Positions 22,476-33,570 of a stretch of DNA of 64,000 nt are shown piece by piece. The translations under genes were made by a program, and so were the position numbers. This DNA is from Pontederia crassipes (Eukaryota; Streptophyta; Magnoliopsida; Commelinales; Pontederiaceae), in the NCBI GenBank assembly GCA_030549335.1, contig CM060198.1, forward strand, positions 53,391,995 to 53,455,994. The letters run 5' to 3'. Position 1 is the stretch's first letter. Each line of letters begins with the position of its first letter. Below the pieces are notes generated by a model. The model ran no database searches and had not been told where the DNA came from. It saw only the letters and a list, made by a program, of their open reading frames with translations.

Positions 22476-22845
22476 TATTAGGATGGTTGAGGTAGTGCAT
22501 GCATACCAATATGCCATGAAAAAGGAAGTTATATAGCAAATAATACAGTGTAAGATGCATGATTACTTTCCTATAGCTATTAATTAAAAGAGTAATTTCC
22601 ATGCATGTGTAAAGTGTAAACATGAACGATGAAGTTTGTTGCGATAACTTCACCTGCAGAGGTTTAGGGCTAATTCATCTATATACAATAATTAATTGCT
22701 ATGAAAAACATTAGGAAATGAATAACTTGAAAATAATGTACTTTCTTGTGTTTAGAAAAACATATAAGCCAAGAAAGTTGTTTAGAAAACAAACAGGGCA
22801 CCAGAGACGGACTTATATAGGACCTTACCTAATGGGTGCAAATTA
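22322..22845. other. 3' flank of the acyltransferase gene
   Basis: Untranslated and intergenic A/T-rich DNA. Includes a (TA)n microsatellite at about 22449-22475. No gene seen. Confidence 0.5.
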
Positions 22846-23190
22846 TAAGTTTATACTTATAATAATTAATAAAGATAAAGAAAGAAAATAATTTAAAAAA
22901 AAAGTGTACTTTGTATCCTATTATTGTCATATTTCATGTCTTAGATCATATGTGCATTATATTCACTAATGAGTGAGAAAAATTATGATGTTTTTCATAA
23001 TTTTTCTCACTCATTAGTTAACCAACGAACACATTCACACCATCATAATTTTTCTCACTCATTAGTTAACCAATGAATATAATGCACATATGATCTAAGA
23101 CATGAAATATGACAATAATAGGATGCAAAGTACACTTTTTAAAATTATTTTCTTTCTTTATCTTTATTAATTATTATAAGTATAAACTTA
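22846..23190. repeat. Long hairpin, arms of ~150 bp
   Basis: 22846-22990 is the reverse complement of 23041-23190 with few differences. The main one is an 8-bp ATTGGTTA-type gap present in the right arm only. The 50-bp spacer (22991-23040) repeats the innermost part of the right arm (CTCACTCATTAGTTAACCAA), so the apex is duplicated. Non-coding. It could be a foldback MITE. A transcript would form a long near-perfect duplex able to feed small-RNA production; that is inference. Confidence 0.85.
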
Positions 23191-23210
23191 TATATATATA
23201 TATTTGGATT

Positions 23211-23352
23211 AAATGGTCGTGAAACGTCCATTCGTGCTGCGCCATGAAACGCCTTCATCTCGATCGTCCATGCAACATCGCACGGCTGAGTCAGAATGGG
23301 AGAATCCCGACCGTCCGATTGAAATGAATGGCTCAGATATCTTGCTGGAGAA
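23211..23352 (+). repeat. Left terminal inverted repeat of MULE 1
   Basis: Matches the reverse complement of about 25960-26096, with perhaps one mismatch per ten bases. Landmark blocks are CATGAAACGCCTTCATCTCG, CAACATCGCAC and TTGAAATGAATGGCTCAGAT. Confidence 0.88.
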
Positions 23353-23457
23353 GAAAAAAAAGGAAATCCTCCGCCTCCATTGCGAGCGTTCTCCGTGTGG
23401 GAGCCCTAGGCGACTGCGACTCCCTCTCGCCGGCCGAGAGTTCGGGCATTCACCAAA

Positions 23458-24125
23458 AGTGAGACACCGTCATCCTTCCCTCCCCCTCTCAATCTACTCT
23501 CTCAGAGGTTCTCCCGCCCTCAATCCCCTCTCTTCATGCGATGTCGTAGGTGACGAACGCTACTACCGGAGCCGCTCGTCTCCCTCTCGCCGGTCTCGAT
23601 TCCGAACATCCCTAGATCAGAGGTGAGACACTGCCAACCTTCCCTCCCCCCCCCCCCTCACTCTACTCTCTCAGAGGTTCTCCCGCCCTTAATCCCCTCT
23701 TTTTGTGCGATGCCGTAGGTGACGAACGCTGCTGCCGAAGCCGCTCGTCTCCCTCTCACCGGTCGTGACTCCGAACATCCCTCATAGGTGAGATGTCGCC
23801 ATCCTTCCCTCGCCCTCTCACTCTACTCTATCAGAGGTTCTCCCGCCATTAATCCCCTCTCTTCATGCGATGTCGTAGGTGACGAATGCTGCTGTCGGAG
23901 CCGCTCGTCTCCCTCTCATCGGTCGTGACTTCGGACACCCCTCAGAGGTAAGACGCCTCCATCCTTCCCTCCCCCTCTAACTCTACTCCCTTAGAGGTTC
24001 TCCCACCCTCAATCACCTCTCTTTGTGATGCCCTAGGTGACGAACATTGCTGTCGAAGCCGAATCAAACTAACATCTCCCTTTCGCCATCTGCGACTCCG
24101 AACATCCCTCAAGTGAGACGCCGCC
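23458..24125. repeat. Four ~160-169-bp tandem repeats inside the left MULE end
   Basis: GAGGTTCTCCC(G/A)CC recurs at 23505, 23674, 23834 and 23994. Each unit carries GAGAC(A/G)CCG, CCATCCTTCCCTCCCCC, GATG(T/C)C(G/C)TAGGTGACGAA, GCCGCTCGTCTCCCTCTC and CCGAACATCCCT. The second unit has a C-homopolymer (about 23647-23657). These G/C-rich subterminal repeats lie between the terminal repeat and the transposase and may include its promoter or leader. Confidence 0.85.
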
Positions 24126-24526
24126 CACCTTCCGTCTCTCACTACTCTTGTTGGTCCTTTTTCTCCTACCTATTGTTTTTCTTTTAATTTCGTCGTGCTG
24201 ATCGTGATTGTTGCTTTATTACATTATCAATCCTTTGTGATTGTTGCCTGATTGTTGTTGTCTTGTTATATAGTGCTCCTTTTTGAAAAATTGGATGATG
24301 TTGTGTTGTTCTTTTTTTTATTAGAATTGTCGACTACTTTCTACTTTTTGAAGGTGTCGTGATCATTTTTTAAATCAGATGTTGATGGACAATGTTTATG
24401 TGTTCGAACATGATAGGTATATGTAATTTCCTTATTAAACTAAAAAACTTTTATTTCATATACACTTCATTAATCGATTATCTTTGTAACAGCTGTTAAA
24501 ATAAAAATGAGAATGTTACTAACGAA

Positions 24527-25634
24527 ATGTGGAACAATGAATTTAGAAAATCATTTGTTGGCATGACTTTTGATAATGACGAAGATGCATTTAAATACTA
24601 CAATATGTGTGCTAAATTGACGGATTTTTCTGTACGAAAATTTTATTCTCATAGATCGAAAGTGTCAGGAAAAATCGTTAGTAGAAACTTTGTTTGTTGT
24701 AAAAAAGGACACAAGGATTTGAAACGTAGTAGGGGAGCGACAAATAAGCAAAGAAGAGAGGCCAGAGATGATTGCCTTGCTCATTTCTATGTTGGTCAAA
24801 GGAAATACGAAAAGTGGGAGGTAAGACAATTTATTGAAGAGCACGCACATATTTTGGCTACTCTTTCGAAGGTAACACAATTACGTTCACACAAAGAAAT
24901 AACGGATGCATATGTACATGTTATGTATACCTTACATACTACTGGAGTTGGTCCATCAGTAATTGCTAGAACTCTTAATTACTCAGGAAAACCATTACTT
25001 ATAACACAACAATCTATTGATCAATTAAGAGGAAAAAGAAAAAGTACTATTGGCAAAGAATGCATTAGTGTACTTTCTTATTTTCAAACGAAAATAAATG
25101 ATGATCCAGGTTTTTTCTATAGATGGGAATTGGACTCTGATGGTGTAGTAATGATTTTTTTTTTGGGTAGAGCAAGAGAGAGTTATATGACCTTTAGAGA
25201 TGTGGTGGTATTCGACACCACATACAGGACAAACAAATTTCTCATGCCATTTACATCGTTTACTGGAATCAACCATCATAGACGATCGTGTCTATTTGGT
25301 TATGCTTTGTTGACCGATGAGACTGAGGAGACATTTATATGGTTGTTTAAGGAATGATTGGAATGCATGAATGACAAATATCCCAATTGTATAATTACTA
25401 ATCAAGACATTGTCATGGGCAATGACATTCGTGAAGTATTTTCTCACACCCATCATATATATTGTTTTTGGCATATTCTAAGGAACGCCATGTGTAATAT
25501 GCAAGATTTATATGCACATGAGACATTAAAGCATGAATTTAATACATGGATAATGGGATCATCATGTATTGATGAATTTGAGGAGAGGTGAAATATGTTG
25601 AAATAGAAGTTTGCTATTCCTGTTGGACATTGAT
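24527..25634 (+). pseudogene. FAR1/FHY3-type MULE transposase, broken and truncated
   Basis: The first open part (24527-25354, 276 codons) has the FAR1 zinc-finger DNA-binding domain at residues 11-110: FDNDEDAFKYYN, FVCCKKG with C57/C58, C83 in RDDCLAHF, and H106/H108 in EEHAHIL. The MULE DDE domain follows, with FDTTYRTNKFLMPF (catalytic-type D230), GINHH and LLTDETEETFIWLF. A TGA stop then interrupts the same frame at 25355-25357, where the family has EWL. The frame resumes to 25591 with NDKYPNCIITNQDIVM, where the conserved TDQD aspartate is asparagine, and CFWHI. More stops follow, and at ~25640 the sequence runs into the right-end repeats, so the SWIM zinc finger is lost. An upstream small exon is possible. 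FAR1/FHY3 plant transcription factors derive from such transposases, but the terminal repeats show this is transposon DNA. Confidence 0.88.
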
Positions 25635-25654
25635 AGATCCAAAGCTTAAGGTAT

Positions 25655-25910
25655 CATCTCACTTGAGGGATGTCCATCGCGGCCAGTGAGAGGGAGACGA
25701 GTGGCTTCGGCAAGGGGCGATCGTTGCATAGGGCATCGCACGGAGAGAGGGATTATGTCCGGAAGAATCTCTGAGGTAGTAGAGTGAGAGGAGGAGGGAG
25801 GGCGGCATCTCACCTGAGGGATGTTCGTCACGGCCGGTGAGAGGGAGACGAGCGGCTCCGACAGGGGCGATCGTCGCCTAGGGCATCGACATGAAGAAGG
25901 CTCACATCCG
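25655..25910. repeat. Inverted copies of the ~160-bp subterminal repeat
   Basis: Units starting CATCTCAC(C/T)TGAGGGATGT at 25655 and 25806 (period ~151) are the reverse complement of the left array: GAGAGGGAGACGAG(T/C)GGCT, GGGCGATCG(T/C)(T/C)GC and AGGGCATCG. The inverted arrangement extends the element's symmetry beyond its terminal repeats. Confidence 0.82.
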
Positions 25911-25959
25911 TGCCCTAGTAGTGTTTGTGCAATGCACCGCCGTGTCCCTTTTGTGTTAT

Positions 25960-26096
25960 GTTTCGAGATATCTGAGCCATTCATTTCAATCGAACGATCA
26001 AGATTCTCTTGTTCTGACTCAGTGTGCGATGTTGCACGGACGGTCGAGATGAAGGCGTTTCATGGCGCTGCACGAATGGGCGTTTCACGACCATTT
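25960..26096 (-). repeat. Right terminal inverted repeat of MULE 1
   Basis: Reverse complement of 23211-23352. Ends CGTTTCACGACCATTT at 26096. Confidence 0.88.
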
Positions 26097-27439
26097 ACGT
26101 TAATGTTTAATGTTGTGTAAGGAAATGAGGAATTGGAATGGTGTAAAATTTTTAACTAACAAATGTTCGCGATCAGAATAAGAGATAAAATTAGAAAATA
26201 ATAGGAATATTAAGAGAAGGAAAACGAGGTCAAAAAATTAGTCAAAACATAATGTATAATAAGTGATAATAGAAAAAAATCTACATAATTAACTTGCAAA
26301 ATATTTATCATATAATAATTGATAATAGGAATACTAAATATGATGAATTATAATAAAACCGAACTGGAAAACAATGTTGTGTTCAGTTAAATGCGCCATA
26401 CGCATCATTGACTGCCAGTGCCCGAAGAATGCATGCAAAATTGTGTACTATAAATAATTAGGCATAACCTCGAGTATTTATTCCTACAAAATCCGCTACT
26501 AGTTAGGTTTAGTTCACCATTTCAGTATGTTTCCATATTTCAATCTACTTATTCATTTCTGACGCGTGCTTTTTTACACTTCATAAAATGCTTTTCAAGT
26601 GGAAAAAAATATCCCTGAAATGTTTTCAGCTCTCACAGAAATGTTGTGATTCTACTTTCTAACGGAGGAAGCTCCAAAAGAGCCCACAAGAGACTTGACA
26701 TGGATAAAGATCATGATCCGAATGTGGAATCGTAGCATTTCATGGATGAGTAGTTATTTGCCAAATGAAAAGAACAATTACCAATGTGTGTGTGTATATA
26801 TATGGGACACGAAGTTTAGATGAGTTGTTAGACAATGCATAAATTTTCTTTCGTGGTATTAAACAATCATGTGTTAAGTTATCTCAGGAAAAAGTCGAGA
26901 AGTTTCGACTTCATTCACAAATATATACACGGAAATAAACTCTTCACTATTAAATAAATACAAATAGGAATGGCAAGAAAGTAAACTTACCAACTGACCA
27001 GGTCCCCAATCAGCAACGAAGTGCGAAGTTGGATTGCACAAGATGGGCGGGAGAACCTCGCTGCCTGCCATGTTGCCTGCATTCATAGCCAACGTCGGAC
27101 TATGACCAGATCATATACTTGATGACCACATCATAGCAAAGAAACATATCACACACTTCAGCTTCTTAATGTCTAATATCCAATGTTCATTAATAATCTA
27201 AAGAAAGTTATAAATCCACTGCGTCAGGTGCAGATGAGGCAGTAATTATCAATGCCACAGAAGAAATATTCAATAATGTCTCAGCTAGGCTGAACACTAG
27301 GCATATCAAAGTTTCCCAGGGAGTGTCATTCACTCCACTATAAGCAGCAAAAACCGTCGAAGTCTTACTTTAAAAGAATTTTGGTCTATACCACAGAAAG
27401 ACTGATTCAGAAAAATGATAAACGAGAACTACTTTTCTC
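26097..27439. other. Intergenic; probable 3' UTR of the poly(A)-binding protein gene at its right side
   Basis: No coding region recognised. A GT-rich microsatellite merging into (TA)n lies near 26785-26805. On the minus strand a moderately G/C-rich patch (about 26985-27110) ends in a good splice-donor-like GGTAAGTT (26981-26988), so the gene's 3' untranslated region may contain an intron. No transcript evidence is available to confirm this. Confidence 0.4.
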
Positions 27440-30400
27440 TCAGTTGACTGCGACCTCAGAGGATATCAGGAAGTTGGGACTCATATTCTCTTGGCCACCC
27501 ACTTTAGTTTTGGAGATCTTAAGCACTTCCACAGCTTCCTCCACTTTAGCAGCTAATGATTCTGGTGACTCCAGCAGCAACAGCAATTCAGAGTTGTCCA
27601 TCTCCAACAACATTCCAGTTATTTTAGCAGCAAGATCAAACTGCAATGGACAGAGAGATCATATGATGTCATAGCTGAAGATGAGACGTATTATTTCTAC
27701 TGGCAAAGTACATATTGCATCTGAAATTTCTAAATAACCACCTTAAGTTTCTCCACCAAAGGGAACAGACGTTCCCCAAGAATCTGTTTCTGCTGCTGGG
27801 GAGTAGCAGCAGCAAGCATGCTGCTAAGCATCTCCATCCCTTGGGTGTTAGAAGCACCAGGAGAAACTAACCATCCATTACTATTGTCATGCTGGCGACC
27901 ATTTGGTACATACTTGGCTTGCCCAGATCGCTGTTGCCACATTCCAACAGTTAATAACACAAATTTGTACTAGAAATGAAATCATATAGTTAGATTATAA
28001 CAATAATATATCCACCCATTTTCAGTCCCAAACAAGTTGAAAACCTTCAGAAGTTATAAATAAACCAACAATCTTAGTCCCCATTCACTTGCTATCGACC
28101 ATCCTATCCGTCTTTTCCATGTATGTCATTGTTTATAAGAAAATCCCTCAAACATAAATATTTGCAGGAAAAGAAACAAGCACAATTATTATGCACAAAA
28201 TTTGTTGCTAATCTATCCAAAAAGTCCACACAATATGAGACTTCCATACAAGTTTTTTTTTCTCAAAATGAATGCACTAAAGAAAATTATACAAAATCCT
28301 AAAAAACAGATCATCCGTCGTCTGACACAATACATCTAAAATGGAAGGCAAATCCAAGGAAAGAAACAGATATCACAACATCCTTTTTGAAACAATCCGA
28401 GATTCCAAACAATTCATTTATAGCTACTTAATAAAGATTCTGAGTAATTAATAATAGAACAATAAGTTGTCAATAGCAAAGCTTACTTGCTGTCCAATAA
28501 TATCTTTTGAAGAATTCAATGAAAGGCTTGGTTGTTGCAGATGTGGCATGTATCCAGTATGGGGTAACATATTTCCATTTGGACGGCCCCTGCTTTGTCT
28601 ATGTTGTCTAGGAGCACTTGGCACCTGCAAGACATCACGTGAGATAGAAGAAAACCAACTTATGAATTCGTGCACAAGCAGCTGAATTCGGACTAAAGTA
28701 TTCTCTAGACAGTTCCTCATCAGTGATCGAGTACTCAAGTATAACACTAACAGGTTGGTTGATGCTTACTACATTGAGGGGCATTGGTTGGAAAGCAGGC
28801 CTTGACTGGGGGACAAAGCCATTTGGCCGCCATCCAGGTCTCATACCAAATGATTGATAAACTAAACCCTGCCTTGGAGGAACTGGTGAGACAACACCAG
28901 GAGGAGCATAGTAAACAGGAGGATAGCCAGCAGGCATGACAGCAGCTGGTGATCCAGCCAATCCTGCCATGCGCTGAGCAAACTGGAGCTGCAACTGTGT
29001 CCGACGTTCCTCTTTCCTTTGAGCAAGAGCCACATATAAAGGCTTACCATAGAACATGCATCCTGAATGAAATGCACATATGGATCAGAATTTATTGAGA
29101 GAAAATATGACCACAGAATACAATCTGAAAGGCCAAAAAGAAAAATTAATTACCATGTAGCATATTCACAGCATTGTTCGCTTCCTCAGGACTGCTATAG
29201 CATACAAATCCAAATCCCTTACTGAGTCCTTTCTCATCGCGCATAACCTTCGCAGAAGTAATATTGCCACATTCACTGAATCGCTCATGCAATATGTTAT
29301 CATCAACAGCATCATTGATGTTTTTGATATACACATTAGAAGCCTGCCCAAAATGGAATTTGGTTTCAGAACAATGCAATGGATTGAAACAATGAAGAAT
29401 AGCCTAACAAGAATAAGGAAAAAAAGCAACCATGCATTTCCTAATTTGCTCGTTTCGCCTCTCCTCATATAGGCGACGCAACATCTGTGCTCTTTCTGCT
29501 TTCTTTTGTGCCCTTGCCACATATAAGTTCTTCGTTCCTAGTCAATAGTACAAAAGAAAACTCGGCAAAGTAACTAACCATTCTCAGTAAATATTTAAGC
29601 AAAATAGTGGTTGTTATATAATTGGTAAACTTACCAAGCTGAACACCGTTCATAGATTCCATTGCCCTTTTGGCACTATCAGGGCTCTCAAAACAGACAA
29701 AGCCAAATCCCTTAGAGTTTCCATTGTCATCTTTAGCAATGCTAACTTCAACTATTTTACCATACTCTTTGAACTTCAATTTTATAAGTTCTTCTGTTAT
29801 GTCCTGATCCAGATTCTTCATGTATAAGTTAGTAAACTTAACTTCATGATTGCCAATCGCACGCTCACTCCGCTTGATAAACTTAGCAACATATCTATAT
29901 ATAAGAAAGAAAAAATAAAGGTAATTAGGAAAGATAACACACACAAGAATATCAAGAAAAGAAATTTGATACCTAAAATCCGTTTAGGTCTCTGAGAATA
30001 ACTTAACATACTAGAATAAGCAAGCTGAATGAAATGAGGCGTAGGGCAACGTTAAAAAAATGGAAAAACTGTCAGATACTTTTCTTACATTTTCTTTCCT
30101 TCAAAAGTTGAATCATTGAGTTTTTCAATCGCAACGTCAGCGGTCTCCTTGGAGTTATATTGTACAAATCCATACCCTTTACTTCTCCCACTCTCGTCTA
30201 CAGCAACTTTAGAAGATAAAATTGTTCCAAATTTGGAAAACAATTCATGAAGCTTGGCGTTGTCCACGGAGTTGCTAAGATTCTGTTCACAATTGGGCAA
30301 ATTTTTAATATGTAAATATGTAGATGACAAGGGAAAGATAATCAAAGTGTATCGCATTCATTTATTAATCTACCTTAATAAAAAGGTTTCCAATTCCACT

Positions 30401-31875
30401 ATTCCTCGCATCTGGATCACGGTGAGACCACATAATTCTCATTGGCTTGCCAACCAATTGAGTGTGGTTCAACTTCTCTAATGCAATCAATGCTGCAAAA
30501 CATTAACTTTATGGTCATTTTGAACACATGCATCTACCACCAACTGGGAAAAAACTTAATTAGGTTATACAGTAAACATAAATGTACAAAACTCCGAAAA
30601 GTACCCTAGTTTGAAACACCAAAACTTTCCAATTGTATCATGTAAAGTTGTGAAAGAGGAAAAATAACATACAGCAGTACCAAACTACTGTAATTCATTT
30701 TTAAAACCAATAACAAATCCAGATGGATAAAATACAAAAGAACCCTGCAAACAAGTGTGAATACAAAAAAGAAATAAGCATTCGGAAAATTAACCATTAG
30801 CCCTTCCCAAAGATATATACTAATTCTAAAAGGGAGATTCATTAAGCCAACTGAAGCTAAGGAGACTTCATTTATTGATTAAACTGCACTAGAAAAACCC
30901 AAAAATGATATTTAAGGATGACAAATATTTGAGAGAAAGCTAGCAAATGTCATACACGGATTGAAAAGCATGCAGCGCGACATACAAGAATTCAATAGCA
31001 TATATGCATTTCTCACAAAGTACACAAAATATTCATCAACAAAAATGAAGAACCAACGTGTAGCATAAACAAAAGAAAGATACAAACAAATTAGAACGGA
31101 AAAAAGATCGCACGACAGAATAATTACCAAATGAAGCCGATGCTTTGACAAGAAAATAACATATAAATAAAAGGAAGACAAAACATATAAAGAAAGACAT
31201 TGCACTTGCATAAACTCCTGAAAAAAATCCGCTGACTCCCGTTCGTCATTCATGTTAATCCAACACCTAGAAAGACAATCAACTGATTGAAAACCCAGAA
31301 AGAAAAAAAGGTTTAGAAACAATGGAATCAAATTGCAGACAAAGTGCACGTGGAACAGTAATACGAAAAGTCGATTTGAAATCGCCATAAGCGAATAGCA
31401 AAGAATACAAAGAGAAATCCCTAGCATTTCATAACCCCATTCGAACAGAACCAAAACGCAGTAAAACCAAACCCTAACATTCAAATCGGTAATATCGCCA
31501 TCATCATCGTATGAAAACTCTAAAAAAAACATGAAACGGAACAACGCAGCCATAGCATGGCGTCCGATCATGGCGGAAAACAAAACAGCAAGAACCGAAG
31601 CAGATCTCGATCGTAAAGAAACCTATCGACGAGAGATAAAAACAAAGATCCCGTGTACCGTCATGGGGCGAGATGAAGTTGACGTAGCCGTAGCCGAGGG
31701 AGCGGCCGGTTGCGGAGTCGCGGCAGATGCGGACGGATGCGACGGGCCCGATGGAGGAGAAAAGTTCGAACAGATGCTTATCCTCCACGCCGGCGTCCAG
31801 GTCTCCAACGTAGAGCGCCGGCACGGGGGTTGCCGCCGCCGCCGGGGCCGCCGAGGGCACCGCCATTGCCGCCAT
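27440..31875 (-). CDS. PABP: Poly(A)-binding protein (PABP), ten coding exons
   Basis: Cytosolic PABP binds mRNA poly(A) tails and supports translation and stability. Exons read leftward: 31875-31659, 30492-30374, 30282-30089, 29894-29635, 29537-29431, 29343-29154, 29062-28770, 28624-28487, 27930-27742, 27640-27440. All junctions are GT..AG and phases agree. They sum to 1908 bases, i.e. 635 residues plus stop, the usual PABP length. Four RRMs lie at about residues 20-97, 107-183, 199-275 and 302-378, each with RNP1 ([36 protein letters not shown]). A Pro/Gly/Gln-rich linker with QRMAGLAG and [11 protein letters not shown] follows, then the MLLE (PABC) domain near 555-625 with [11 protein letters not shown] and [15 protein letters not shown]. 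Start: [11 protein letters not shown], the only ATG giving a full RRM1. The exon 5 donor (ATG|GTTGCT) is weak. Intron 1 is ~1.2 kb. No disruption seen. Which of the plant PABP classes it belongs to is not certain. Confidence 0.95.
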
Positions 31876-32180
31876 CTCTCTCCTTACGCACGAGTTGGTT
31901 CTAGGGTTGGGAGCACTCGGACAACGAGCAGGGGGAGACGAAGTGAGAAGAGGAGAGAGAGAGGGTTCAGAGAGGACGAGGAGACGAGAGGAAGAAGGGG
32001 AGAGTTTGCATCAGGCGCGGGAGTTTGGGGTGGGGGTTGGGGAGCAAGGGGGAGAGAGAGAGAGAGAGGAAGCAGACGGTTCCAACGGAGGAGAGAGAGA
32101 GACGGAGGGGTTCGGTGGGTCTCTACTTTCTTGCTTAAATACAAAATAATAATAATAATAATAATAATAATCGTGATTTT
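31876..32180 (-). promoter_or_regulatory. 5' leader and proximal promoter of the PABP gene
   Basis: On the minus strand the leader is C/T-rich. It includes a (CT)n microsatellite (32051-32070 and again near 32090-32103), common in plant housekeeping 5' UTRs. Upstream lies a (TAA)n microsatellite at 32146-32171. No clear TATA box was found in the G/C-rich part. Confidence 0.5.
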
Positions 32181-33229
32181 CTTTTGTTTTACATATCCGA
32201 AAAAATATTTTATTTTTTGGATAATTACTCTGCAAAAATAAATGATATAATATATAACATAATGCAAATATATAGGTTGTTTCTGTGAACAGTGTTAATA
32301 AATTACTGGAACTTTGAATATATTTAATATTATAAGTAAGATACACAGGTTGACGTCAATTATGAGTTTTATAATATGCTAGAAGAATATTAAATCAAAG
32401 ATATTATAATAATAATAAATAAATAAGAATAATGCATAATATTTTTATAAAAAACTTAAATTTTATCAGGTAGAATAGGCTTTTCAGATTGGCTCTATTT
32501 TTTTAGATTTTCAAATTTTATTATTGACCTAGTACTAGCTGAGGAGCAAGGTTTCCAATTTATTGAATATTTATGTAAATCTAACATTTAATATTAATCA
32601 TTAAACTCGTCCAAGCATTCAATTTTTAAGAAAAAAGTATTTATTTATTTATTAAGTCTTTAAATAATAAAATAACGTAAAGATAAAGAAAATTTGCTCT
32701 AACTTAAATTAAGAGTGAAAAATTGAGAGATAAGCAAAATTGATATTAAAATTTAGCGTCATCTTTTAGAAGTTCTAGAGTTTATGAGAGGTGAAGTATA
32801 AAGTAGAAAAATTAACACTGGACAATTATGTCAATTAAGTGTGACAACTCATAATCTGATAAGAAAAAATATTAAGAGGGATCAAATAATGCCATTGGGA
32901 TAGAACATCCATGATGCATGCATATGAATATGATTATTAATTTCATAATAATAATTCGATATATTATATGAATGAATGTGAAATGTGCATATCTTCCTCA
33001 TTCATCACACACATAAAATCTAATTTTTGATAATTTTATTCGCCTTACAAAATTCATGAACTCGTTAAATTACGGATGCATCGTTTTTCTTAACGATCAA
33101 AGGTAAATTGAAAAATGTAAGAGTAAATATATTTAAATATACTTATCGAAGTTTTGAAAAGAGTACAAACGATAGATTAGTTGATCGAAATAAGTTAATT
33201 GGAGAAATTTTAAAAATGGATTAAATCTT
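32181..33229. other. A/T-rich intergenic region, no gene seen
   Basis: Short spurious frames only. No element ends recognised. Confidence 0.45.
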
Positions 33230-33570
33230 TTGTTAGGTTGTTATTTGATTGTGTAGAAGGGGGGCATTCTCGTTATAAGAGGGAAAAAGCAAGGGTAGTT
33301 GAGGGAAACGAGCGTTAACTGTCCTTTTTGGCTGTTTTCGTAACGGGCAGTTTTGAGTTTTCGAAAGGGTGCGACGTCTGAGCACGCGCGCCACCAAATC
33401 CAGCACGTGCGTGGAGGGGCATTTCCGTAAATAATGAGCGGTTCCGAGGGTGTGATTTGGAGAGAACTCCGCGTGTTAAGCACAAATTGCGGCTACTGTG
33501 GAGGGAGGGGCCGAGGACCGCGCAATACGCGTCTCGATGGGCCTAATGGATCACCGGCCCAACAACTAAC
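33230..33570. other. G/C-rich island of unknown nature
   Basis: An island of normal or high G/C in a very A/T-rich stretch, with CpG-containing phrases such as GAGCACGCGCGCCACC and a G-box CACGTG at 33404-33409. It holds open frames of up to 80 codons on the minus strand and 72 on the plus strand, with no similarity I recognise. It could be a promoter fragment, a leader exon or part of a decayed gene. Confidence 0.35.

Larger units (their letters stand above)
23211..26096 (+). mobile_element. Mutator-like element (MULE) with FAR1-type transposase
   Basis: 23211 starts AAATGGTCGTGAAACG and 26096 ends CGTTTCACGACCATTT. Terminal inverted repeats extend about 130-140 bp (through ATGGCTCAGATATC at 23337 and GATATCTGAGCCATTC at 25971). 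Inside the left end is a four-unit ~160-bp tandem array, and inside the right end ~1.7 inverted copies of the same unit. The middle holds a broken FAR1/FHY3-type transposase. I could not match the 9-bp flanks expected for Mutator, and the left flank abuts the hairpin at 22846-23190. The element is inactive as it stands. Confidence 0.85.

Noticed and set aside
24527..25591. Host FAR1/FHY3 transcription factor gene
   Set aside because: It lies between matching terminal inverted repeats, carries an in-frame stop, lacks the SWIM end and has the catalytic Asp changed. It is a transposon gene.
26874..27092. 72-codon minus-strand open frame downstream of PABP
   Set aside because: No domain and no continuity with the PABP frame; more likely 3' untranslated sequence.
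31531..32241. 236-codon plus-strand open frame over PABP exon 1 and leader
   Set aside because: Arg/Gly-rich, no domain, and explained by the G/C-rich first exon and CT-rich leader of the minus-strand PABP gene.
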